A stretch of 64,000 nt of DNA from assembly GCA_947184155.2 (NCBI GenBank), contig CAMXCT020001857.1, forward strand, positions 186,001-250,000. The letters are read 5' to 3'. The notes below the pieces were generated by a model, which searched no databases, was not told the DNA's origin, and saw only the letters and a list, made by a program, of their open reading frames with translations. Positions 12,475 through 21,892 of the stretch are shown here, one piece after another (position 1 is the stretch's first letter; every line of letters starts with the position of its first letter). The translations under genes and the position numbers were made by a program. The DNA is from Cladocopium goreaui (Eukaryota; Sar; Dinophyceae; Suessiales; Symbiodiniaceae).

Positions 12475-14481
12475 AGGTGCTAGAGATTTGGAAGGTGATC
12501 CTCACTTAGCGCATGAATATGCTGAACTACTTGGTGATGGAGTCTGGTTCTCATACTTTCTCAATATCGTTTTCTCAAGGTAACCTGACTTTGAAAACTT
12601 GATCATGATCCATCCTTGTCCCTTCTCATCCCCTCGCTCGTGGCCAGCTGAGGCCCCAGCAGCCAGGTTGGAAGCTTTCGGTTGTCAAGCTCGAAAAGAA
12701 CTTGGTGAGCATACCTTGGGTAAACAAACAGGAAATGCTTCCAGGGCAGCCCATGCATTTGTGAACAGATGGGGTCTTACCTGGAAAGTTCCTTTCACAG
12801 ACTTCACCCTTGAGAACCACCACGGGGAGACAGTTGTGGTTTCGTACATCAGCCCAAAATCCTTTGTACGATTCCTGCTGAAGAATGCTCCCGAAGTGTT
12901 GACGGGAGGAGTTATTGAACTTGACAAAGGACAATCCCAACTAGAAGGTTTCTGGAGGAACTATGAGGCATTTCATCCTACACACCGGCTGTTCCAAGAG
13001 AATCATGCAATTCGAAGCCCCCGGAATACACTGGCAATCTGTTTTCATGGAGATGAAGGTAGAGGGAAAAAAAGGGAAATACTGCTGTGATCATGTTTGA
13101 ATCGTGCTTGGGTGTGGGAACTGCTTCGAATATCCGTGAGAAACGCAGACATGATGAGTGTGATGACTGCACCCTAAGGGGACCATGTGCCAAGCGTTTC
13201 AAAACCAATGCAGGAAAAATGAATTGTGGCAACCTACCAGATTGTGCACCAGCGTGCTCTTACCAGGAGCACAACACGAACCTCACCAAGTTCGTTCTGT
13301 CAATTCTTCCAAATGATCTTTACAAAGAAACCAATGGTTTGGAGTTGGTTTTGCAAAAAGTTTGCGATGACTTCAAGGAATTGTTTGAGACTGGACTTGA
13401 GATAGATGGTCAAAGATGGTTCGTTGCCCTTACTGGCTTGAAAGGAGATCTCAAATGGTACGAGAAGATCGCCAACTTAAAACGATGTTTCAACAAACAG
13501 ATTGGAAGTGGTCTCCAAATGTGCCATGAATGTGAGGCGGGTTCACCCGACATTCCCTTCGAAGATGCTGGTCATTTTCCATGCTGGAGGAACCATTTGT
13601 TCCAAAATCGACCCTGGGATGTTGCTCCAACAATTACAAGAATACCGTTTGAACCTTTGGATGAATCTGGAAAACCTGAGCGGGTTCTTCGTCGAGATCT
13701 GTTCCACAATTCCAAAGTTGGTTTGCTCAGGGATTTTGTGGGGTCTTCGGTGTTGCTCCTTATCTTCCTTGGCTACTTCAAAGACCAAGGGCCCGGCGTC
13801 TCGAACAGACGCGACATCTGCCTGCAACGAGGACACAGACATTTCTACCTGTATTGTCTATCAACTGGTGGGAAACCTGGTCTCAGAAGTTTCAGTCCGG
13901 TGTTCTTCAATGCCAAAAAGCAAACAGATTATGGGTGGGTCAATGCGAAAGGTTCTGACGTGACACTTCTGGTGAAGTGGTTGGCAGTGTTAGTCAAAGG
14001 ATTGATGAATGACCCATTGGCTCAAAGTTACATTCCAACCCTGACTTCTATGTACTTGGGGGCTGTGTGTGTGAGAACGTGGCAAAGGACCCTTTACAGC
14101 CATGGTCTTTGGTTGCCACGACATTGTGCAATGTGTGTGTACCAAGAGCTCTACGAATTTTTGAAGCATTACAACGGTCTAGCATTTCGATGTATCAATG
14201 AGCACTCTTTCACTGGATATGCGATGAAATCAAAGTACCATATGCTGTCACACACCGCACAAGAAATTGCAGTTATGTTGGACGATCCATCAGTCGAGTT
14301 TGTACCATCGCCTTTGATCTTTTCAGGGGAGATGAACGAAGATGTAATCGGAAAATTAGCACGGTTGTCACGCCGTGTGGATTCAAGACTCCAAATGAAA
14401 CGAACACTGCAGCTTTACCTTTGCAAAGCCAAAGCTGTTCACCGAAGATTTCGGAAATCAAATGCAAACTCCAAAAAGTGA
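12475..14481 (+). CDS. Transposase-like protein, frame broken at a run of A
   Basis: An exon of about 12475-12580 (GDPHLAHEYAELLGDG) is followed, after a CAG at about 12648, by a long coding stretch to TGA 14479-14481. The first half ends in LAICFHGDEGRGKK; the rest starts with IMFESCLGVGTASN in another frame. The switch is at the seven-A run 13067-13073. Later landmarks are a cysteine cluster (ECDDCTLRGPC), LKGDLKWYEKIANLKRCF, a CHEC pair, RRDLFHNSKVGLLRDFVGS, WVNAKGSDVTLLVKWL and a closing EDVIGKLARLSRRVDSRL. HGDEGR, GDLKW, DLFH and the SRVSRR-like end are, from memory, hallmarks of a very abundant dinoflagellate family. The spaced acidic residues and Cys/His pairs resemble Tnp2/CACTA-type transposases, but I cannot confirm a catalytic triad. 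The gene may be a pseudogene, or the break may be a homopolymer error. Confidence 0.65.
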
Positions 14482-16647
14482 TTTACATGGCATGCCTGTG
14501 CGTTCTAATTTGACAAAATCAAATTCGCTTAAGGTGAATTTTGGTTGGGCTGCAGGGGCCCTGCCTCTCATTCGATGCTGACATAGCCAATCAACGAGAC
14601 GAGGAAAAATTTCTCTGCTGATCAGGCAGTGAGGTCATGGGCTGTGGAGTTGGGAAGCCTTCAATGGTTGATACTTGTTTTTCATCTGATTTGTTAATGA
14701 CATTGGTATCCAACTACTGTAGGTGCAATCCATAACCCACAAGCTGACTGTAATGGAGCAGCGCTGGCCGGGCAATGTTTTCACCCAAAAGATCCTAAAG
14801 AATCAAAGAACCTCATGGTATGCCAATTTTTTGTGGCGGCATTTTTTCGATGGCAACGGCAGTTTTTTACAAGAACGGCAGTTTTCAACAAGAACGACTA
14901 AAATTTCTGCCTTTAGGAGCAACGGCAGAAAAAAGGACCACATGGAGGTTGCAGGTATGCATATAGCATATTAATGGGAACATGTGATGATACATCGCCG
15001 GATGTTGGGGTACCAAAAAATTCAACTTGGTGACTTGATTTTTCGATGAAGAAAATGGGCTTCAACCATCAAACATGGTGATGTACCCGGCCTGGTAAAC
15101 ATACAAAAAGCTATTGAAAATTGCCATAGAAATAGTGGATTTTCCCATGAAGAATGGTGATTTTCCATAGTTATGTTAGTTTAACATGGTGATGTAATTG
15201 GATTTACAGGGAATGAACTGGAATACGATGGGATACAACCTACCTGAAGGGGTGCAGTTAAGGCTACTTTTATGGTTATTACCCCCATAACTATGGTGAA
15301 CCATGGTGACACGTGTCCACTTATAACTGGAATTGCACTTTCAACTTAAACGTATTTGGCAGATCACTTAAGTCCATTTAAGTGATATATATATATATAT
15401 ATATATCACCAACTATATATAACCAACCAGTTGCAGCAGTTGAATCCCATGGCCAGAACCTCGAACTATGGAGATGTTGCGACGTGTGATACATTCGATG
15501 GGGTACCTTAAATTGTGCCATATTCGTTTTTGTTTTTTGAGGATATGCATGAACATTGGATGGGAAAATCTGTGGAAAATCTCTTGACCTGGATTTGAGG
15601 CTAAAAAGAAGGGCCTTTTTGATTTTCCCCAACCAAGCTGAGTAAGTCGGACAGCTCCGCAGATACCAAGGCTGGCCTGGTTTCAGCTGGTAGCTTCTAC
15701 CAAGTGAGGAAGGAAAGAAGGTCCGGGCGTCTGCCCAAAAAAGGCGTCGGCCGGCGAAGGTTAACATGTTTGGAACATGTTTGGTACAATGTAGTGCCCC
15801 CTGCTTACAGGTTTATCTTATCAATCCATCTGACTACGCTTACAATCACCAATAAGCTACTGAGAAATCATTTCGTATGTTTGGTAATGGCATGTGATCA
15901 TGATCTGAAACTCTCCACTTAAAAAATAAAAATAAAAAAGGAGGGAGTAGTTTTTTTGCTTGCGTACGAAGCAAAAGAAGAGCCGCGTAGTCCATCCAAG
16001 GCTCACAGAAATTCATTCCCTCAACTTTCCAATGATATGAACGGGTGTTTCAAAGCCGTCATGGCGGATCCCCAGTCGTCGCCATGGGTTGAAAAACACG
16101 ATTAGGCCATCCATCAGGAACTGGAAAAATGATTGCATTGAGTCACCCAGTTCTACGGCCACCGGCCAACGTTTTTTTTTGAATCTACAAAAGGCGGGGC
16201 CGCGGGGCCTCCAAATGATAGCGAACAGTTCGATAAAATATCTCCCAGAACAAGGTTTTGTGTGGGTTTGTGGTGATACAAAAAAACATACTAGAACTGT
16301 GGGTAATAGCGTTTATAAACCAACTTATAACTTGGAGGCGGCCACCTTGTTGTGGAAAAATAACACATACGGATGGTGACTGCCAAAAGCAAAAGCCAAT
16401 ACCCGATCCATTTGCGCTTGGGATTGTCAATTTCTGCAGAGCCATTTGGCTGGCGGTTTGTCAGAAACAGGCGCATGATGCAGCAAGCTGTATTCTGAAT
16501 GCAAGTTGCTGTTTATTCTTTTTCCCAAGTTGGCATCCACCATTGATGTGAATCGATTTGGTGGTTGGCATTGGATGGCAAATCCAAGTTGATCAGTCAA
16601 GTAGCTAGATTCTGTTCATCCAGATGGCCGGTGAATCAAACCGCACA
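14482..16647. other. Intergenic DNA after the gene cluster
   Basis: Mostly AT-rich. A degenerate M1 relic occupies about 15092-15190. An AT run lies at 15384-15406. A short coding-like segment is listed at 15688-15759. Around 14835-14935 the motif ACGGCAG recurs four times with AAGAACGGCAG spacing. No further gene was seen. Confidence 0.5.
15688..15759 (+). other. Possible isolated exon, basic
   Basis: A more GC-rich patch in which one frame reads SEEGKKVRASAQKRRRPAK and stops at a GT (GTTAAC). It is a weak call: short, with alternative open frames, no clear acceptor and no neighbour exon. Confidence 0.25.
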
Positions 16648-16651
16648 TATT

Positions 16652-16755
16652 CTGGTTGGTGGTTTGGAACATTTTTTATTTTTCCATATATTGGGAATAA
16701 TAATCCCAACTGACGAACTCATATTTTTCAGAGGGGTAGGTATACCACCAACCAG
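16652..16755. mobile_element. CTGGTTGG MITE (family M2), with 4-bp target duplication
   Basis: This is the reference copy for family M2. The ends are CTGGTTGGTGGTTTGG and the inverse ACCACCAACCAG. Characteristic inner blocks are TTCCATATATTGGGAAT, CCCAACTGACGAACTC and TTTTTCAGAGGGGTAGG. The flanks repeat TATT on both sides (16648-16651 and 16756-16759), which is a 4-bp target duplication. It has no coding capacity. The CAGAGGGGTAG block makes an acceptor-like TTTTTCAG on the + strand. Confidence 0.9.
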
Positions 16756-16907
16756 TATTCATAATACAATTTGAGTTCTGTTCGTTCTTTGAGTTTTTCA
16801 ATTGCGGACAACAAAGTCATTGAACTTTGAAAGTCGTTCCATTCCATAACACATCATCCCATTGCTTCAACTTAGGAACAACTTTTAAGTTCTCAATTTG
16901 AACCAGT

Positions 16908-17082
16908 TGCTGTTATGGCCCAACTAACAGTTCGAAATGGAATTATAATTCCTATAACTGAGGTTATATATCATTATATATATTCCCATTAAAAGATAGT
17001 TGGCCCCCCTTAACAGTTCTAAATGGAATTATAACTCCTATAACTAAGGTTGTATATCACCTATAAACTATAAACCAATTCA
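16908..17082. mobile_element. GGCCCAACTAACAGTT MITE (family M3), complex copy
   Basis: The left end is TTATGGCCCAACTAACAGTT. The segment AAATGGAATTATAA...CCTATAACT..GGTT occurs twice (about 16935 and 17023), separated by GTTGGCCCCCCTTAACAG. That looks like two M3 relics side by side. The right end runs into the M2 copy at 17087. Confidence 0.6.
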
Positions 17083-17086
17083 TAAC

Positions 17087-17197
17087 CTGGTTGGTGGTTT
17101 GGAACATGACTTTTATTTTTCCATATGGGAATGTCATCATCCCAACTGACTTTCACTCCATCATTTTTCAGAAGGGTGGGTTGAAACCACCAACCAG
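17087..17197. mobile_element. M2 MITE with target duplication TAAC
   Basis: Full-length copy. TAAC lies at 17083-17086 and again at 17198-17201. The inner CCATATGGGAATG has lost part of the usual ATTGGG block. Confidence 0.9.
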
Positions 17198-17329
17198 TAA
17201 CTGTTAGTTGGGCCACAACTGTGGTTCCATCAAAGATCCCATGGAGACAGCCCGACCATGGCGGGCTACCCATGGCAGGCTGCGGCCTTGGCGAGTTTTT
17301 TGAACCGGGCTATCATAGACCACCGAAAA

Positions 17330-17455
17330 ATATGAAGATTTAAACCATCAAACATGGTGATTTTATGGATTTAAACCATGAAAAATGGTGATTTTTATGG
17401 GATTTCACCCATGAAAAATTGTGATTTTATGGGATTTCGTTCCGATTTACAGTAA
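17330..17455. repeat. Imperfect tandem repeat of MITE-like core
   Basis: Three to four imperfect units of roughly 35 bp built on ACCATGAAAAATGGTGATTTT ending in TATGGGATTT. The ATGGTGATTTT part is the same block that lies inside M1 elements. Confidence 0.6.
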
Positions 17456-17835
17456 TCATCAAAAATGTGGATTTCAGCATGAACAAATGTGATATCAAGG
17501 TGATTTTTTGTGGGTGTATAATGTATAATCATCATTGATGGGATATAGTCAACAAAATGGCAATTTGGGTGTGTGGCCCCCTACCCCTGAACTAGGGGTA
17601 CCCTCAAATCATCCATTTCAATGGGATTTTCCATGATTTTCCATGAAATAAAGCTACCATTTTTGTGTACCCCCATTTATGGAAACCCCCATATTGGACA
17701 TCATGGATTATACACCCAATCCCATCCCATCAACCAAGGCCATATATTGGGAATGCCACAGTAGTGAGCTAATGAGCTCCAGTCACGGGTTGTTGATTTC
17801 AGACACATTTTTTTGGACAGCTGTTCCCTCTATTT

Positions 17836-17945
17836 TACCCTCTGGTAAACAAACATAGCTATTGAAAATGGCAATTTAATTTGTTGATTTACCTATTAAA
17901 AATGGTGATTTTCCAGTTCGTTATGTAAACGTTTGCCCGAGGCTA
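17836..17945. mobile_element. M1 MITE, complete with eroded right end
   Basis: The left end TACCCTCTGGTAAACAAAC is intact; the right end has decayed to GTTTGCCCGAGGCTA. It contains GATTTACCTATTAAAAATGGTGATTTTCC, interrupted by no indel, which is the ancestral form of the 30-bp unit found at 26.9-29.9 kb. Confidence 0.8.
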
Positions 17946-18131
17946 GATCATAATCCCCAGTGACAAATATTTGTGGGGTGGGTGGAGAGCACCAATGACG
18001 GCTCAAGTGGGTTTAGACTTAGGGACTCAAAAAAACATCAAAAATCATTATTTGGATAAACTATGTTGGGGTAGATGAGTTGCTGTAAATGATTGTAAAT
18101 GTATCCTAAGCTGGGCCATGGTGTTTCGGCT

Positions 18132-18229
18132 AGAGTGCAGCTAACAAATTGTCCAACAGCAACTGGAATAGCCAGGGACAGAAGTGCAACTAACAAATTG
18201 TCCAACAGCAACCGGAAAAGCTAGGGTGC
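18132..18229. repeat. Tandem duplication, unit about 48 bp
   Basis: Two adjacent copies that share CTAACAAATTGTCCAACAGC and then AACYGGAAWAGCYAGGG. No coding frame of note. Confidence 0.8.
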
Positions 18230-18670
18230 CTGAAATGTAGTGGTCAACCACTATGCGTCTTGATTGTTTAAAGTTTTTACTTGATCAATGAATTGGACTA
18301 TAATTTTCCTTTGCCAGCTTGGATTACCAGACTGCAGCTCAATAAACCTCGAAGTTTTATTTTGCCTTGATTATGATTGAACTGTATATGAATCTTGATG
18401 GGTTTATCTGGCTTTGGAGAGTTGCTGGGTATTTCTTGCAATGTTTATACGAAACGAAATGCACCAGCCAGATATCAGTTTTTTTTGCGGGTTCAGGGTA
18501 TGTAAGACTAGATTTATAGTTGTTAGTGACTTTGGAAAAAGGAAATTATGCTTAATTACTACAGTTTGTGTTGTTGATGAATTGAATAGTAACCCTCGGA
18601 AGGAAAACATGTCTGACTCTTGATTTAGTAGGTATTTACTTTGCTGTGTGAGGCTTTCCATGATTCATCT

Positions 18671-18780
18671 CTGGTTGGTGGTTTGGAACATGAATTTGAT
18701 TTTTCCATATATTGGGAATTTCATCATCCCAACTGACGAACTCACTCCATCATTTTTCAGAGGGGTGGGTTGAAACCACC
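18671..18780. mobile_element. M2 MITE, right tip lost
   Basis: The left end is complete. The right end stops after GAAACCACC and lacks CAACCAG, so no target duplication can be read. Confidence 0.85.
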
Positions 18781-19096
18781 AGTTTCACGTGTCTTGTGGT
18801 AAAATCCCTCGCGAGGTGTTCTGCCAGTGGTTTTTGTGGGCGGAATTCCGGACGGGGAGTCCGGACATGTCCTGAAATGTCCTGAGCTTGGAAGGGATAT
18901 CCTGTGTCATAATCCCCGTTTACAATAGCTACGTTGCTGCCAATAGATCCAATAACATAATAAGTATGTTTTTTTGGGTGGTTTATAAAGCAACATACAT
19001 GACTCGGTTTAATAACCATGGTTTATGATAACTATAAATCCAGTAACATGAAAATAAGTATGGTTTCTGGTACTTATCACATCTTATCACTATAGT

Positions 19097-19207
19097 TACC
19101 CTCTGGTTATTTAACATAGCCATGGAAGCCATGGTCCATTTATAGATGGTTTACCTATTAAAAATGGTGATTTTCCATGGCTAACTGTTAGTCATAACCA
19201 GATGGTA
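19097..19207. mobile_element. M1 MITE
   Basis: The left end is TACCCTCTGGTTATTTAAC. The right end has rearranged to CTAACTGTTAGTCATAACCAGATGGTA, a variant shared with the copy at 25650. Confidence 0.8.
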
Positions 19208-19584
19208 ATGGGACCTAAACCAACAAACTTATAACTGGAGTTCACCTTGTAGAGAGATGGAGCTATCCTATGACTTAGAAAGTTGAAACCATGGTGACAA
19301 CTGGGGATTCCCCATGACTTCAGAACTCTCCATTGGTTCTGATATAGTTCGGATATAGTTCGGATATAATGGGAGGTAACCAACGCTAGAATTGGGAACA
19401 GTGATCAATATTTTCATGGTGATGAAATTGGATCAAGTGGAATGAACACAATAAACTTGATATCATATGGGTGTGTTTGAAAACGGTGGATGTGGGCACC
19501 AAAATGGTAATTTTGATACGGCGAATGATAATAGACCAGTGAATGTAGAGCTACCCTATTTCTAGACAAAACAAACATTGGACT

Positions 19585-19688
19585 TACCCTCTGGTAATTT
19601 AACATAGGTATTGAAAATGGCCATTTATAGTGAGTTTTCCCATTAAAAATTGTGATTTTCCATAGTTATGTTAGTTTACCAGAGGGTA
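19585..19688. mobile_element. M1 MITE
   Basis: Both ends are intact (TACCCTCTGGTAATTTAAC and GTTTACCAGAGGGTA). Confidence 0.85.
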
Positions 19689-20415
19689 ATCTAAGACTTG
19701 ATGAATTTGTGTTTGAGGCAGAATTCTTTTAAGAACATGGTCGCATTATGGAAGGCTGAATGAATTGATGTGAAGAAATGTAATTGCATGACAAATCTTC
19801 AAATCAATAGAAATCATGTGTATTTCTCCATTAATATGACGGTTTTTGCAGCGCAGCAGGGCGCAGCAATCCAAGCGGACTGGGCGGACTTCATTTTGAC
19901 TTAACCCCACATGAAACGCAGCGATTTTGCAGTGAGGCCAACGAAAAAATAAATGGTCAGAACTGGTTTTACGTTTCCGAGATCTTGGATCTATGAGTTC
20001 CATCCGAAACAAAATAAACAATGATACACAATGGGAATGTGTGTTTTTTTGATGATCCATTCATCGAAAACATGAAGACAGTAGGATCCTCTTTGCATGT
20101 GTTTGCATTTTCTTGGGTCGGAGTTGACAAGGAAAACACTTTATAGAAAAAAAATGAACTGGTGAACCAATTCATTTTTCAATTTCCCAAATTAGCATTT
20201 TGCTGATATCCCCTTAAATCCACGTTCAATTCCATTAAATCTGTATCGAATCCTCATGGAATCATTAAACACAACAATAAATCCCACTCAATCCGCATGA
20301 AATTCCCCGTGAAAGCCGACAAAAAATCCCTCTGTGTATTGGATCCCCATGTCCCCATGATTTTCAGGAAATCGCTGATCTTGCCGTGGATAACTCCAAC
20401 GTTTTTTTGCGACAG

Positions 20416-20476
20416 GACGCTGCTGCATCTGCCACATCTGCCTCATTGGCAAAGAGGTACCGGAAGGGTGGCGGAG
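20416..20476 (+). other. Isolated exon, Ala/Ser then basic
   Basis: Bounded by a pyrimidine tract and CAG (TTTTTTTGCGACAG) and by a GTAGGT donor at 20477. One frame reads DAAASATSASLAKRYRKGGG with no stop. It is clearly richer in GC than its surroundings. An M1 left end starts 12 bases into the following intron. The partner exons were not identified. Confidence 0.45.
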
Positions 20477-20488
20477 GTAGGTCAGCTT

Positions 20489-20512
20489 ACCCTCTGGTAA
20501 ACTAACAGTTAA
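20489..20512. mobile_element. M1 left-end fragment
   Basis: TACCCTCTGGTAAACTAACAG is present, then the similarity ends. It lies immediately downstream of the exon at 20416. Confidence 0.6.
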
Positions 20513-20677
20513 TCATTAATATATTATGATTATATGATCCCCCAGATAGATTATATATACAGCTACTACTTATACCCAGCTTATCATCCATTTGGATAGG
20601 ATTTCCCATGAACTAAACCGTAATTAGTAATAGACCATCCAGCTATTATCTTTGATTTGTTTCAGACCACCAGAAAA

Positions 20678-20788
20678 ACCCTCTGGTAAACTAACATGTT
20701 GCTTTTGAAAATGGCCATTTAGTTCATTGATTTACCCAGCTATAAAATGGTGATTTTCCATAGTTATGTAAACGTTTACCAGGGGGTA
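20678..20788. mobile_element. M1 MITE
   Basis: The left tip has lost its first T. The right end reads GTTTACCAGGGGGTA. The core keeps GATTTACCCAGCTATAAAATGG. Confidence 0.8.
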
Positions 20789-20859
20789 CCTATCTTCAGG
20801 CTCCGTTTTCGCTAAGTTGGCAAACAGAACTTGCACAACTGCTGACTTTATGGTCAGTA

Positions 20860-20968
20860 TATCTGGGTAATTCATATAGACATTCATAGTGACCTCACTA
20901 TCCTCCCGATCGAATCATGGTTTTTATAGGGGAATCAACCACAAATGGCCGAACTTTTCAGGTGAATT
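20860..20968. mobile_element. M5 repeat (GACCTCACTGCGA family), partial
   Basis: It opens TATCTGGGTAATTCAT and contains GTGACCTCACTATCC..CGATCGAATCATGG and AAATGGCCGAACTTTTCAGGTGAA. It matches the complete copy at 32975 but lacks the matching right end. Confidence 0.6.
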
Positions 20969-20984
20969 CTAATGGTTTACAGTA

Positions 20985-21246
20985 CTTAGAATCACTAAAT
21001 ATCATAAACCATGTAGTTATAAGTTGCTGAAGATAACTACAAAATAACTATGGTTTACCCTGTGGTTATTTAACATAGCCATGGACCATGGCCAATTTAT
21101 AGATTATTTTCTCAGCTATAAACCTCCATTTATAAGGGATTTTCCATGGCTATGTTAAATAACCACAGGGTAAACCATAGTTATTTTCTAGTTATCTTCA
21201 GCAACTTATAACTACATGGTTTATGATATTTAGTGAATTTAGTGAT
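20985..21246. repeat. Long inverted repeat with an M1 MITE at its centre
   Basis: Left arm words ACTAAATATCATAAACCATG, TAGTTATAAGTTGCTGAAGA and TAACTATGGTTTACCCTG return in inverse order on the right. They flank the M1 copy at 21056-21172, whose own ends are also complementary. The whole can fold into a stem of well over 100 bp per arm. Confidence 0.85.
21056..21172. mobile_element. M1 MITE inside the long inverted repeat
   Basis: The ends are TACCCTGTGGTTATTTAAC and its exact complement. A CTG to CAG compensating pair on both tips keeps the stem perfect. Confidence 0.85.
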
Positions 21247-21311
21247 TCATAACCACATTGTATGATATTTATAACTATAATTCATGGGGGTTATAAATCA
21301 ACTTATAGCTG

Positions 21312-21401
21312 ACGGGCACCTGGCCCTAGCTAGCCATCTTGAAGCTCCGAAAAAGGTCGCCGAGTTGGACGACGGAATTGCAGCTGTTGAGTCTGTTGAG
21401 C
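21312..21401 (+). other. Isolated coding-like segment
   Basis: One frame reads ADGHLALASHLEAPKKVAEL and continues LDDGIAAVESVER up to a GT (GTGCGG) at about 21402. Composition and codon use look coding and the surroundings do not. The left boundary is not certain (GCTAG or TTGAAG are possible acceptors). Confidence 0.4.
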
Positions 21402-21477
21402 GAGGTGCGGGGTACCAAGATGTACCAAGGAACTGGGGAAATGGAGCTGTTTCCATGGCAGAAAATAGTTATATAAT

Positions 21478-21563
21478 TATGGGTAATAATGGATAATGAT
21501 GGATAATGATGGATAATGATGGACAATAATGGATAATGATTGATAATAATGGCTAATAATGAA
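21478..21563. repeat. GATAATGATG-type microsatellite
   Basis: About eight units of ATGGATAATG with small variations. Confidence 0.85.
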
Positions 21564-21606
21564 TGATGATGGATAATGGTCCAACTAACAGTTATTTTTA
21601 TATGAT

Positions 21607-21718
21607 TACCCTCTGGTAAACGTTAACAAAAAACTATGGAAAACCACCATGCTATTAATGGGTAAATCAACGAACTAAATGGCCATGTTCCATAGCTATG
21701 GTAAATTACCAGAAGGTA
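21607..21718. mobile_element. M1 MITE
   Basis: Left end TACCCTCTGGTAAACGTTAAC, right end AAATTACCAGAAGGTA. Confidence 0.85.
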
Positions 21719-21892
21719 CCGGGTATATGATGTATTCAGAAAGTATATTTTGAACATAATTAGTTCAATTTAGTTAACAATAATGTTGATTTACTCTCCG
21801 TAGCTAGTGGACATATCATTTACTCACCATCGAAGGGTTGATTTTTTGGTATCGAAAATGCACCATGCAAAGGAGCAAACCCTGGGGATTAA

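Larger units (their letters stand above)
18784..20415. other. Intergenic, MITE-rich
   Basis: Apart from the two M1 copies listed next, nothing recognisable. The stretch 18950-19090 holds repeated AACCATGG and TTTATGATAACTATAA words from a further short repeat family (M4, see 50062). Confidence 0.45.
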
